Source: Alcanivorax sp. 24 (lineage in GTDB: Bacteria > Pseudomonadota > Gammaproteobacteria > Pseudomonadales > Alcanivoracaceae). From it: 64,000 bases of DNA. The notes below the pieces were generated by a model. That model saw only the letters and a list, made by a program, of their open reading frames with translations. It was not told where the DNA came from and did no database searches. The DNA is taken from positions 124,001-188,000 of the forward strand of contig NZ_SNUA01000007.1 in NCBI RefSeq assembly GCF_004360225.1, in the 5' to 3' direction. The position numbers and the translations under genes are program-made. Below are positions 16,393 through 24,985 of the stretch, piece by piece; within the stretch, counting starts at the first letter, position 1; every line of letters begins with the position of its first letter.

Positions 16393-18285
16393 ATGCAACA
16401 ACGCCTGCTGATTTTTCTCATATCCTGCCTGGGTGCGCTGTTGCCCACCCTGGCCCATGCCTGGTGGCAAGACGATTGGAGTTACCGCAAGCAAATCACC
16501 ATCGATACCTCGCCCCAGGGCGCGGCCATCGATCAGCGGGTCGGCCGGGTACCGCTGCTGGTACGTCTGCATACCGGTAACTTCGGTTTTCAGGACGTCC
16601 AGGAAAACGGCTCGGATCTGCGCTTTGTGGCGGCGGACGATCAAACCGTTCTCAATCACCAGATTGAAAGCTTCGACGCGCTGCTGGGCGTGGCCTACGT
16701 CTGGGTGGACGTGCCGGCGCTGGAAGCCGGGTCCAGCCAGGATATCTGGATGTACTACGGCAATCCCGACGCGCCGGCCACCAGCAATGGCCAAGCGGTG
16801 TTCGATGCCGATTACACCCTGGTCTATCACTTTGACCAGGCGCCCGGCGCACCGGCCCGTGACGCCACCGCCTACGGCAACAATTCCAGTAACACCGTGG
16901 CGCAAAGCGTCACCGGAGTGATCGGCCAGGCCGCCGCCTTTGCCGGTGGCGAACCGCTGATGGTGGAAGCCGCGCCGGTCCTGGCGACGCCAGCCGCCGG
17001 TCAGTTTTCCTTCAGCGCCTGGGTGCGTGCCGATCAGAGTGCCAATGAACAGTTGATCTATGCCCGCCGTGACGCCGGTAATTCGCTGTTGATCGGCATC
17101 AACGCCGGCCAGCCCTTTGTTGAGGTCAATGGTCAGAGAACGGCGCCAGCGCAACCGCTGGCATCCGGTCAGTGGCAGCATCTGGCGGTGACCGCCGATG
17201 GGCGGCAAGTGGCGTTGTACGTGAATGGCCGCCAGATCAGCAGCTTGCCGGTGGCACTGCCGCCGCTGGCCACCGCCATCGCCTTGGGGGGCGATATTCC
17301 CGGTTACGCGCCCGCCGAGCCCGTTGCGGAAGAAACCGCGAGTGAAGGGGAGGATGTCGCTACCACTACACCGGCGGCGGTGCCGTCCCGCTACTTCAAT
17401 GGCGCTCTGGATGAAGTGCGGATTTCCAAGCAGGCCCGGCCGGCGTCTCTGTTGATGGCGGATTATCAGGCCCAGGGCTCCGAGTCGCGGTTGGTGGTAT
17501 TCGGCGTCGACGAAGAGCAGTCCGGATTCGGCTTCGGTGCTCTCGGATTCTTGCTCAGCGCGGTGCCCATCGACGCCTGGGTCATCATCGGGATTCTGGT
17601 GATCATGATGATCCAGACCTGGTTCGTCATGTACCGGAAGTTTCGCCATAGCCGCCGGGTGGACGAGGCCAATGGCCGTTTCCGCGACGAGTTCGCCCAG
17701 GTCGGCACGCAACTGGAAAAACTCGCGGACAGCCCCGAATTGGAGCGGGAGCTGGAGCACTCATCGCTGTGGCGGTTGTACCAAGTGGCGGTGCATGAGT
17801 TGCGTCTGCGGCGTGCCCAGGGCGCCGATACTTCCAGCATTTCCTCGGAAACCCTGGAAGCGATCCGCGCTTCCATGGACGCCGTTCGTACCCAGCAGAA
17901 TCGCGAGCTGAGTTCCCGTCTCGGTGTGCTCTCCAACGCCATCGCCGGCGGCCCCTACATCGGCCTGCTGGGTACGGTGATGGGCATCATGGTGGTGTTT
18001 CTCGGTACCGCCATGGCCGGGGACGTGAACATCAACGCGGTGGCGCCGGGTATGGCCGCCGCTCTGTTGGCCACCGCCATGGGGTTGTTCGTGGCGATCC
18101 CGGCGCTGTTTGCCTACAACCGCATCAACGGCCGTAACCGCGATATCAGTTCCGATATGCGCGTGTTCCTGGACGAATTCGTCACCCGCCTGGCCGAGAT
18201 TCATGGCGCCGGGCAGCGGCCGCCGCAGCCGGCGCAGGCCGGTCATGCCGTGCGCCATGGCATCTCTCAAAGTCCGGTGGTGTAA
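16393..18285 (+). CDS. periplasmic DUF2341/LamG-like domain fused to an ExbB/TolQ proton channel
   Basis: The 630-residue protein starts with a signal peptide (MQQRLLIFLISCLGALLPTLAHA). Residues about 25-150 match the DUF2341 pattern (WWQDDWSYRKQITIDTS; VWVDVPALEAGSSQDIWMYYGNP). Residues 160-350 form a concanavalin-like LamG fold (GQFSFSAWVRADQS; WQHLAVTADGRQVALYVNGRQI; LDEVRISKQARPASLLMADYQ). A membrane helix at about 390-415 leads to a cytoplasmic stretch and the MotA/TolQ/ExbB core at about 513-580 (GGPYIGLLGTVMGIMVVFLGTA; GMAAALLATAMGLFVAIPALFAYNRI). Ordinary ExbB is 220-250 residues, so the periplasmic sensor-like part is an addition. It is followed by ExbD (11-base gap) and TonB. The likely role is to power transport or envelope remodelling for the TPS system. 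LamG domains often bind glycans or proteins. Confidence 0.9.
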   Translation: MQQRLLIFLISCLGALLPTLAHAWWQDDWSYRKQITIDTSPQGAAIDQRVGRVPLLVRLHTGNFGFQDVQENGSDLRFVAADDQTVLNHQIESFDALLGVAYVWVDVPALEAGSSQDIWMYYGNPDAPATSNGQAVFDADYTLVYHFDQAPGAPARDATAYGNNSSNTVAQSVTGVIGQAAAFAGGEPLMVEAAPVLATPAAGQFSFSAWVRADQSANEQLIYARRDAGNSLLIGINAGQPFVEVNGQRTAPAQPLASGQWQHLAVTADGRQVALYVNGRQISSLPVALPPLATAIALGGDIPGYAPAEPVAEETASEGEDVATTTPAAVPSRYFNGALDEVRISKQARPASLLMADYQAQGSESRLVVFGVDEEQSGFGFGALGFLLSAVPIDAWVIIGILVIMMIQTWFVMYRKFRHSRRVDEANGRFRDEFAQVGTQLEKLADSPELERELEHSSLWRLYQVAVHELRLRRAQGADTSSISSETLEAIRASMDAVRTQQNRELSSRLGVLSNAIAGGPYIGLLGTVMGIMVVFLGTAMAGDVNINAVAPGMAAALLATAMGLFVAIPALFAYNRINGRNRDISSDMRVFLDEFVTRLAEIHGAGQRPPQPAQAGHAVRHGISQSPVV

Positions 18286-18296
18286 GGAGAACAACG

Positions 18297-18722
18297 ATGG
18301 CTTCGGTAAGAACCTCGATGGACGACGATGAAATGGACGGACCGGTGGACGGCATCAATATCACGCCGCTGGTGGATGTGCTCATGGTGGTACTGGTGAT
18401 GTTCATCCTCACCGCCACGGCGCAGATCGCGGGCATCAAGGTGGATCTGCCCAAGGCCAGCTCCTCGGTGTCGCTGTCCGAATCCAAGACCAAGGCCATT
18501 TCGGTGAACAACGACGGACAGGTGTTTCTCGATGCCTACCCGGTGACGCTCGCTGAACTGGAGGATCGGTTGCGTACCGAGAAAGCCATGAACCCCGGCT
18601 TTCCGGTGATCGTGCGCGGGGACGCCGCGGTGCAATACCAAAAAGTGGTGCAAGTGCTGGATGTGCTGCGGCGTCTGGATCTCAACCAGGTCGGTCTGGT
18701 GACCGGCAAGCCGCCACAGTGA
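18297..18722 (+). CDS. ExbD/TolR-family proton-channel subunit
   Basis: The 141-residue protein has a short cytoplasmic start, one membrane helix INITPLVDVLMVVLVMFILTA carrying the conserved proton-relay Asp27, and a periplasmic ExbD domain ending VVQVLDVLRRLDLNQVGLVTGKP. It pairs with the fused ExbB just upstream. AAGGAG precedes the ATG. TonB follows at once, completing a dedicated ExbB-ExbD-TonB set. Confidence 0.95.
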   Translation: MASVRTSMDDDEMDGPVDGINITPLVDVLMVVLVMFILTATAQIAGIKVDLPKASSSVSLSESKTKAISVNNDGQVFLDAYPVTLAELEDRLRTEKAMNPGFPVIVRGDAAVQYQKVVQVLDVLRRLDLNQVGLVTGKPPQ

Positions 18723-18751
18723 TCGATGATAACCGGATAACAGGAAAGACC

Positions 18752-19510
18752 ATGTCGTTGCAGTCACCTCAATCGCGGGATTCCGGAGCCTCCTCTCGTA
18801 AACGGCAATCCGCGTTGGCGAGCAAGGCATCCCGTGACAAGCGCGGGCCGATCACCTATGTGCGCCTGGCCGTCAGCGCGGTGGTGTTGATCGTGCTGGG
18901 TTGGCTGATCTGGCAGTGGGCCAACGATATGAGCGGTGTGCGCCGGCAGGTGCCGCAGGAGCCGATGCTGGTGCCGCTGCCACCACCGCCACCGGAGCCG
19001 GAACCGGAGGAAATGAAGGAGCCGGAACCAGAGCCCGAGCCGGAGGAGATCGTCGAGCCGGAACCGGATCCCACGCCGGTGGAAGAACCGACGCCGGAGG
19101 AACCGCCTTCGCCGTCGGACGATTTGTCCGAGGCCATGCAGATCGATGGTGAAGCCCAGGCCGGCACCGATGCCTTCAATATCGGCGCCGGCAGCGGCGG
19201 CGGCATGGCCGGTTCCGGCACTGGCCGGGTCGGCAACGCCACCTACGGCCAGTACCTCTCCTACGCCTTTCAGCGGGCGCTGCGCGAGGAGCCGTCGATC
19301 CGTCATCTGAGTTACCGGATACAGATCAATCTCTGGCTTAACGAAGCCGGCCAGATCACCCGGGTGCAATTACTCAAGTCCAGTGGTGACCCGGATACGG
19401 ACGACAAAGTGATCGCCGCCGTGCGTGCCATCCCGGCGCTGGATCAAAAGCCGCCGAAGTCGATGACACTGCCGGTGAAAGTGGCTTTGCAAGGGCGGCG
19501 TCCGGGCTGA
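18752..19510 (+). CDS. TonB-family energy transducer
   Basis: The 252-residue protein has an N-terminal cytoplasmic segment, one helix (VRLAVSAVVLIVLGWLIWQWA, about 37-57), a Pro/Glu-rich periplasmic spacer (LPPPPPEPEPEE... to about residue 130), a Gly-rich linker and a TonB C-terminal domain (YRIQINLWLNEAGQITRVQLLKSSGDPDTDDKVIAAVRAIPAL). It carries energy from ExbB-ExbD to an outer-membrane partner. I chose the ATG at 18752 because AGGAAAG lies 4 bases before it; a GTG at 18719 overlaps the exbD stop and is also possible. A porin follows and may be its client. Confidence 0.92.
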   Translation: MSLQSPQSRDSGASSRKRQSALASKASRDKRGPITYVRLAVSAVVLIVLGWLIWQWANDMSGVRRQVPQEPMLVPLPPPPPEPEPEEMKEPEPEPEPEEIVEPEPDPTPVEEPTPEEPPSPSDDLSEAMQIDGEAQAGTDAFNIGAGSGGGMAGSGTGRVGNATYGQYLSYAFQRALREEPSIRHLSYRIQINLWLNEAGQITRVQLLKSSGDPDTDDKVIAAVRAIPALDQKPPKSMTLPVKVALQGRRPG

Positions 19511-19571
19511 CCGGGACCGAAACCAACCAGACCCAAGAATCGAGACGAACCGTTTCAGGAGCAATAAAGCA

Positions 19572-21272
19572 ATGAACATGAAGCGCAATCAGTGGCTGCT
19601 GATGCTGGCCGTGGCGGCGACCTTGAGCGGCCCGGCCGTGGCGCAGGCACCCGCCGAATCCACCGCGCCGGAGGGCAACAGCACCACCGTGCACCTGATC
19701 CGGTTGTTGGTGGAACAGGGGGTGATCACCGATGCCCAGGCCAACGCCTTGCTACAGCAGGCGCAACAGGAGGCCCAGACCGCCAGTCAGCGCCGCCCCG
19801 AACCTGAAGTGCGGGAAGGGGACGTGCGTGTGCCCTACATCCCGGAAGTGGTTCGTGACGAGATTCGCGAGGAAGTCAAACAGGAAGTGATGGCCCAGGC
19901 CAAGGCGGAAAACTGGGCGGCACCGAATACCTTTCCGGACTGGGTATCGCGGGTGAAGCTGTTTGGTGACGTGCGGGTACGTAATGAGAGCCGGTTCTTT
20001 TCCGGGGATAACATTGATCAACTCGTGGATGGCCAAAAATATAATGAAGATGGCCCGTTTGAAACCAATCTGGGGCCTATCGCTAGTGACTTCCCCCCCC
20101 TGATGAACACTCGTGAAGACCGCACCAACCTGTTGCGGCTCCGTGCCCGTTTCGGTTTGGAAGCGGATCTGGGGGGCAACTGGAGCACCGGTGTCAGATT
20201 GGCCACGGGCAGCAGCAATGGCCCGGTTTCCACTACCCAGACGCTCGGTGGCGGGCTCAGCAAAAAAGACATCTGGCTGGATCAGGGGTGGGTGAAATGG
20301 GCTCCGGGGATTTGGCGCTTCACCGCTGGGCGCGCGGAGAACCCCTTCGTCTCCACCGACATTTTGTTCTCCGGTGATCTGAGTTTCGATGGTGTGTCCG
20401 CCGGTTTCAAGGACCTTCGGGTCGGTGATCGCGTCGCGATGTTCGGCACCATTGGCGCCTTTCCCCTGGAATACAGCTCCGACTCATGGCCTTCCAGCAG
20501 CCCGGACAAAAGTGATAGTGAGGACAAATGGCTGTTCGGCGCGCAGGTCGGCGCCAACTGGGTGTTCAATCAGGAAGAGCGCCTGACCGCGACCATCGGC
20601 TACTACCACTTTGATAACATTCAAGGGCAGCGGTCTTCCAAATGTGAATTGTACAGTGACCCATACCAGTTCTGCGATACGGATTGGTCGCGGCCGACCT
20701 TCATGCAGAAGGGGAATACCCTGTTCTGGCTGCGCGATATCGTACCCAACCCGGATACCAGCGTTCCCACCTCTATGCCCCAGTATTTGGGGCTGGCCTC
20801 GGAATTTCAGCTGTTCGATCTGAACCTGATCTGGGATACACGGGTTTTCAGTGATTACAAACTCAGGTTGGCGGGCAACATCATTTATAACGACGCCTAT
20901 TCCGAACAGGCCATGTGGCGCAATGCCGCCGGCATGATTACCAACAACTTCGATGAAGACGGCGAATTTGAAAGTGGGCGAACCGCCTGGATGGTGCACG
21001 CCGCTTTCGGCTCCTCCTTGGATCTGAAGCGGCGTGGCGACTGGATGACGTTCCTGGGCTACAAACATATTGAGCCCGACGCCCTGCCGGATGCCTACAA
21101 CGACTCTTCCTTCCACCTCGGTGGTACCAACGCCAAGGGCTACTACCTGGGCGCGGCTTACGCCTTGAACGAGCGGCTGTACTTTCAGGGCCGCTGGATG
21201 AGTTCGGAAGAGGTGTATGGACCGCCGTTGTCCATCGACATCCTGCAACTCGAACTGAATGCCCGGTTCTGA
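19572..21272 (+). CDS. putative outer-membrane porin
   Basis: The 566-residue protein has a signal peptide (MKRNQWLLMLAVAATLSGPAVAQA), an N-terminal helical segment (VHLIRLLVEQGVITDAQANALLQQAQQEA), a charged coiled stretch and a beta-barrel starting at WVSRVKLFGDVRVRNESRFFSG. It matches the Porin_5 type (RLRARFGLEADLGGNWSTGVRLATG; WLDQGWVKWAP) and ends LQLELNARF, the C-terminal Phe signature for BAM insertion. It lies 61 bases after tonB and is probably part of the tpsB operon. The substrate is unknown. An ATG at 19578 would also work. Confidence 0.85.
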   Translation: MNMKRNQWLLMLAVAATLSGPAVAQAPAESTAPEGNSTTVHLIRLLVEQGVITDAQANALLQQAQQEAQTASQRRPEPEVREGDVRVPYIPEVVRDEIREEVKQEVMAQAKAENWAAPNTFPDWVSRVKLFGDVRVRNESRFFSGDNIDQLVDGQKYNEDGPFETNLGPIASDFPPLMNTREDRTNLLRLRARFGLEADLGGNWSTGVRLATGSSNGPVSTTQTLGGGLSKKDIWLDQGWVKWAPGIWRFTAGRAENPFVSTDILFSGDLSFDGVSAGFKDLRVGDRVAMFGTIGAFPLEYSSDSWPSSSPDKSDSEDKWLFGAQVGANWVFNQEERLTATIGYYHFDNIQGQRSSKCELYSDPYQFCDTDWSRPTFMQKGNTLFWLRDIVPNPDTSVPTSMPQYLGLASEFQLFDLNLIWDTRVFSDYKLRLAGNIIYNDAYSEQAMWRNAAGMITNNFDEDGEFESGRTAWMVHAAFGSSLDLKRRGDWMTFLGYKHIEPDALPDAYNDSSFHLGGTNAKGYYLGAAYALNERLYFQGRWMSSEEVYGPPLSIDILQLELNARF

Positions 21273-21301
21273 TCGGCCTGGCGATGAAGGGAGGTAATAC
21301 C

Positions 21302-21970
21302 ATGAAGAAGGCGGATAACGTCAAAACAAAGTGGTTTCCCGCGACGCTGACATTGCTGGTTCTGGCCTTGCCGGCCTGGGCACAGGCCCAGCAGTCCAGC
21401 CTGGAAGAACGTCTGCGCACCGAGTTACGCAACACCACCCAGCAATTACGAGACCTGCAATCCCGGCAAGCGGGCCTGGAGGCGGCCCGCTCCAACGCGG
21501 AAGTGCAACGTGACGCCGCCAGGGCCCAGGTGGCCAAATTGCAGGCCCGGCTCGATGCGGTGGAAGGCAATCTGGCCTCCCAGCAACGCAGCAGTCAGGC
21601 ACGCATCGCCGCCAGCCAGGAACGCGCCCAGCAGATGCGCGACGCCTACGATGAGTTGTTGACCCTGGCCAAAGGCAAGGAAACGGAGCGGCTGACGTTG
21701 CAGAAAGCATTGCAACAACATACCGCCGAATTACAGACCTGCGTCAGCCGCAACGAGGAGATGTATATGGCGGGCAAGGAGATTCTGTCCGCCTATGAAA
21801 GCCTCGGTGCCGGCAGCCTGTTCAAGATGCGTCAGCCGCTGGCGACCTCGTCGCGGGTGGAGTTCGAGAACAGGGCCCAGGAAATGGGAGACCGGCTGTA
21901 TAACGCCCAGGTCGGCGTGGTGCGGTCGGACCAGGACGGTAACGCCGGGGCGGCGGAAAACGACGGCTGA
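21302..21970 (+). CDS. periplasmic coiled-coil protein of the TPS accessory operon
   Basis: The 222-residue protein begins with a signal peptide (ending ALPAWAQA, about residue 29) and then a long heptad-rich coiled coil to about residue 145 (LEERLRTELRNTTQQLRDLQ; RDAARAQVAKLQARLDAVEG). A conserved-looking tail follows: LQTCVSRNEEMYMAGKEILSAYESLGAG and RVEFENRAQEMGDRLYNAQVG. The start at 21302 has GGGAGG before it; an upstream in-frame ATG at 21284 has none. No enzymatic motif is seen. Homologues in similar loci are often mislabelled as DNA repair proteins; the signal peptide argues against that. A scaffold role in the periplasm is inferred. Confidence 0.75.
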   Translation: MKKADNVKTKWFPATLTLLVLALPAWAQAQQSSLEERLRTELRNTTQQLRDLQSRQAGLEAARSNAEVQRDAARAQVAKLQARLDAVEGNLASQQRSSQARIAASQERAQQMRDAYDELLTLAKGKETERLTLQKALQQHTAELQTCVSRNEEMYMAGKEILSAYESLGAGSLFKMRQPLATSSRVEFENRAQEMGDRLYNAQVGVVRSDQDGNAGAAENDG

Positions 21971-22011
21971 CCATCATTGAAACGTCACAACGGCTTGTTA
22001 AGGACATCACC

Positions 22012-22503
22012 ATGAGCGAAGAAAACCACATCATCGACACTCTGCCTCTTGAGGAACTCAGTGCTCTGTTGCAGGAAGCCGGTTATCGCACCAATGAAAC
22101 CGAGCATAACGGCAGCAAGCAACTGCTCAGCGCCAGTCAGGGCATCGGCTTTGCCGTGCGCCCCGGTAATATGCTGGGGGAAGGGCTGCTGGACTTCACC
22201 ATCAGCTGCGCTTTGCGCATCCAGGGCGAGTTGCCGGAAGGACTGATCCCGGCCTGGAATCGCGGCAAGCGTTTTTCGCGACTGAGTCGGCACGGTGATT
22301 TTCTGGTACTGGAAATGGATGTGATCGTGGCTGGCGGTGTGCGCCGCGCCCATGTGCGCGCCAACCTGGAAATCTGGGACCGCTTGTTGCAGGAGTTTTT
22401 GCTCTATCTGCGCAATTACCGTGACGAGAACCGTAATGAGAGCCACGATAAAGACGATGCCTCGGAACATGAGCAAGCGATAAGCACGGAAGTGGCGGAG
22501 TGA
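22012..22503 (+). CDS. YbjN-like cytoplasmic protein
   Basis: The 163-residue protein lacks a signal peptide or membrane helix. Its fold looks like the YbjN/type III chaperone-like family: an N-terminal helix (LPLEELSALLQEAGYRTNETE), a beta-sheet (GIGFAVRPGNMLGEGLLDFTISCAL) and WNRGKRFSRLSRHGDFLVLEMDVIVAGGV followed by a long helix (WDRLLQEFLLYLRNYRDE). YbjN-type proteins may bind other proteins as chaperones. AAGGA precedes the ATG. It lies between the coiled-coil gene and the parvulin, so a chaperone role for an exported partner is plausible but unproven. Confidence 0.7.
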   Translation: MSEENHIIDTLPLEELSALLQEAGYRTNETEHNGSKQLLSASQGIGFAVRPGNMLGEGLLDFTISCALRIQGELPEGLIPAWNRGKRFSRLSRHGDFLVLEMDVIVAGGVRRAHVRANLEIWDRLLQEFLLYLRNYRDENRNESHDKDDASEHEQAISTEVAE

Positions 22504-22560
22504 CGGGTAGAGAAGTGAATTGCCGGCGTGCCGGCGATGGTTTCAACCAGGGAGTGAACC

Positions 22561-23535
22561 ATGAAAAGCGCACAGGTTTTACTCAGCGCGGTGTTGGCCG
22601 GTTTGGCGGGCGTCATTGGCACCGTTTGGGTGATGCAACCGTCCGAGGCGGTGGCCGTTTCGGAACCGGCATCGATTCCGTCACCGGCGGCCTCATCGCC
22701 CACCTCCACAGGGCAAGGGGATGCGGTCGCGGCCCTGGGGGCGGTCAGTCTGCGCGATCAGGAAGTGGCGGACTGGCTGGCGGCGTTGTCGCCACAGGCC
22801 CGCTCGGCGATACAGCGGGATCGTGCGCTGTTTGATGATTGGGCGCGTCAGCGTCTGGCGGAAAAGGCACTGATCCGGGAGGCCCGGCAACAGGGCTGGG
22901 AGAAGCGGGAGGAAGTGACACAGGCCATCGGTCAAGCGCGCGATCAGATCCTGCTGCGCAGCTATCTGGGCGCGGTGAGCCAGGTGCCGGAGGACTTTCC
23001 CGATGACGCCACGCTGCGGCAGCTTTATGACAACAGAAAGCAGGAACTGGCGGTACCGGAACGTTATTACCTCAGGCAGATTTTTCTTGCCGTGGACGGC
23101 GCCAATGCCGACCAGGTGAAAGCCCGCGCCGGGCAATTGGTGAAGGAAGCCCGCGCTAACAAAGGGGACTTCGCCGAACTGGCCCGTCGTCATTCCGATG
23201 ACGCGGCTTCCGCCGCCCGGGGTGGTGATATCGGCGTGCAGTCACTAGCCCAGCTTACTCCGGAGGCGCGCCCGGTGGTGACGGCGTTGAAGGAAGGGGA
23301 AGTCTCCGCGCCGTTTCGCACGGCGTCGGGTTGGCATGTGCTCAAGCTGGAGAAGACCGAGGCGGCGAGAACCGCCACCTTCGATGAGGTGCGCGATCAA
23401 CTGCGCGCCACGGTCAGGGAGCAGCGCCGGCGGCAAAACGCCGAGGCCTACCTGAACCGTCTGGTGGGTGAAGCTTCTCTCAGTATCAACGGCGCCGCGG
23501 TGACGGCGTTGCTGGAAAACCAAAACCAGCCTTAA
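22561..23535 (+). CDS. periplasmic parvulin-type peptidyl-prolyl isomerase (SurA/PpiC-like)
   Basis: The 324-residue protein has an N-terminal signal or anchor helix (VLLSAVLAGLAGVIGTVWVM), a SurA-N-like helical region (ALFDDWARQRLAEKALIREARQQGWEKREEVTQAIGQARDQILLRSYL) and one rotamase domain at about 164-265 (YYLRQIFLAVDGA; DFAELARRHSDDAASAARGGDIG; FRTASGWHVLKLEK). Such proteins chaperone outer-membrane or exported clients. In this operon the natural clients are TpsB, the porin, or the TpsA exoprotein in transit. AGGGAG precedes the ATG. Codon use matches the neighbours. Confidence 0.9.
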   Translation: MKSAQVLLSAVLAGLAGVIGTVWVMQPSEAVAVSEPASIPSPAASSPTSTGQGDAVAALGAVSLRDQEVADWLAALSPQARSAIQRDRALFDDWARQRLAEKALIREARQQGWEKREEVTQAIGQARDQILLRSYLGAVSQVPEDFPDDATLRQLYDNRKQELAVPERYYLRQIFLAVDGANADQVKARAGQLVKEARANKGDFAELARRHSDDAASAARGGDIGVQSLAQLTPEARPVVTALKEGEVSAPFRTASGWHVLKLEKTEAARTATFDEVRDQLRATVREQRRRQNAEAYLNRLVGEASLSINGAAVTALLENQNQP

Positions 23536-23551
23536 TCAAAAAGGAACCTGT

Positions 23552-23854
23552 ATGCCGATCCGGATGGTAATGGTAACGGCGCTGGCCGCCACTGTGCTGG
23601 CCGCCTGTACCCAGACCACGCCCCGCTCCGATTCAGCGGTTGATCGCTATCAGCGTTCGGTGATCGTGCAATGTTCGCTGACCCAGGATGTGGAAGCCAA
23701 TCCCTGTATCGCCAAGGCGCGCCAGGCTTGTGGCACGGACCGGGTGCGTTTGAAAAACGTGGATTCCCGACAAGCAGTGAGTGCCCCGGTGGCGCGGGGA
23801 GCTCCGGTAACGCTGGTGTATAACTACTCAGTGGTCTATTACTGCCAGGATTAG
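23552..23854 (+). CDS. small lipoprotein at the end of the TPS accessory operon
   Basis: The 100-residue protein has a lipobox LAAC with lipid Cys19. The mature part contains three or four more cysteines (VIVQCSLTQDVEANPCIAKARQACGTDRVRL; VVYYCQD at the end), which may form disulfides. It begins 16 bases after the parvulin stop with AAAGGAAC before the ATG, so it is co-transcribed. No known family was recognised. Confidence 0.75.
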   Translation: MPIRMVMVTALAATVLAACTQTTPRSDSAVDRYQRSVIVQCSLTQDVEANPCIAKARQACGTDRVRLKNVDSRQAVSAPVARGAPVTLVYNYSVVYYCQD

Positions 23855-23901
23855 CGGCGGGATGCCGGGACATGCCCGCTGAAGGTATGAATCCGCATGG
23901 T

Positions 23902-23970
23902 ATTCGCTGCCACGGCAGCTTCCCAGAGAGAGCTACGAAGCCGCTGTGGGAGGCTGCCTTGGCAGCGAAT
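23902..23970. repeat. dispersed palindromic element, copy 3 (69 nt)
   Basis: ATTCGCTGCCACGGCAGCTT pairs with GCTGCCTTGGCAGCGAAT. The element separates the convergent ends of the TPS accessory operon and the FecR gene and could act as a bidirectional stop structure. Confidence 0.88.
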
Positions 23971-24001
23971 CAGCGTGTAGGATGTGTAGGAGTACGGTCT
24001 C

Positions 24002-24985
24002 TCAGCTGATAATCAGAATCCCACCCGGCAATGATCGCACCTCCGCGCCACGCACTTCCTTGACCAGAGCGGCGAAGTCTTCCAGTTTGTCCAATGACAG
24101 ATAAGCCTGTACCGGAACCCGGCCGATCTGATCGTTCACCAACACGATCTGCCCCGGGCGGTAGCGGTTCACCTCGTCCACCACCCGGGCCAGTGGCGTG
24201 CCGTTGAACACCAGCATGCGTTGCCGCCAGGCCGTCACATGATCCGGGTCCACGTGTTGCACGGAGGACAAGCGGGCGCTGTTGTACACCACTTGCTGGG
24301 CAGGCTGGAGCTGGACACTCTGGTGTTGATGGCGCACCGCCACCTGGCCATCCAGGCAGGTCACCCGCACGCGGTCATCGGTGAAGCGCACATTGAAGCG
24401 TGCGTGGCGTGCTTCAATGAGGCCGTTCTGGGCGGTCACCGTGAAGGGAAGGCGGTTGCCGTCGGCGGTGGTGATCTCGGTTTCACCGCTGTTCAACACC
24501 AGCCCGGTAATGTGTTCCGCCTGCCGGTTCACATCGATACTGGTACGGGTGTTGAGCTGCACGGTGGCGGTATTGGGCAACACCACTTCGCGCTGCTCCC
24601 CGGTGCCGGTCCAGAGATCGGCGGACTGCATGCCCATGCGCGTCCACAGATCCAGAGGCGAGCGTAACGCCAGCCAGCCCGCCGCCGAAGCCGCCACGGC
24701 GCCGCCGAGAAAGGCCCGCCGAGTGAGGCGGGAAGAACGGCGCCGGGGCAACGGATGAACTTCCGCTTCGACGGTTTCGCTGGTAACGGCCTGTTCCACG
24801 CCTTGCCAGACCTGGCGGCAATGGACGAATGCCCGGGCGTGCTCCGGGCTCCGCGCGCACCAGCGGCGGAAAGCTTCACCGTCGGCGGCGCTGGCGCGTC
24901 CCGAGGAGAGGTGCACCACCCATTCTCTTGCCTCCCGGGTGATCCGGTCGGAAGAGGGGGCGGGGGCATTTCGATAATCGGTCAT
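24002..24985 (-). CDS. FecR-family anti-sigma regulator (VreR-like)
   Basis: The 327-residue protein has an N-terminal DUF4880-type region (REAREWVVHLSSGRASAADGEAFRRWCARSPEHARAF), one membrane helix (RRAFLGGAVAASAAGWLAL, near 87-105), a central FecR beta domain (TGEQREVVLPNTATVQLNTRTSIDV; EARHARFNVRFTDDRVRVTCLDGQVAVRH) and a C-terminal STN-like domain (GTPLARVVDEVNRYRPGQIVLVNDQIGRVPVQAYLSLDKLEDFAALV). It holds or activates the ECF sigma encoded just upstream and receives a periplasmic signal. The ATG (24985) overlaps the sigma stop codon as ATGA, so translation is coupled. An upstream in-frame start at 25054 lies inside the sigma gene and is unlikely. Confidence 0.93.
   Translation of the reverse strand: MTDYRNAPAPSSDRITREAREWVVHLSSGRASAADGEAFRRWCARSPEHARAFVHCRQVWQGVEQAVTSETVEAEVHPLPRRRSSRLTRRAFLGGAVAASAAGWLALRSPLDLWTRMGMQSADLWTGTGEQREVVLPNTATVQLNTRTSIDVNRQAEHITGLVLNSGETEITTADGNRLPFTVTAQNGLIEARHARFNVRFTDDRVRVTCLDGQVAVRHQHQSVQLQPAQQVVYNSARLSSVQHVDPDHVTAWRQRMLVFNGTPLARVVDEVNRYRPGQIVLVNDQIGRVPVQAYLSLDKLEDFAALVKEVRGAEVRSLPGGILIIS

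Noticed and set aside
21302-21970. Label of 'DNA repair protein' for the coiled-coil gene
   Set aside because: It has a clear signal peptide and lies among envelope genes. The similarity to repair proteins is only coiled-coil composition.
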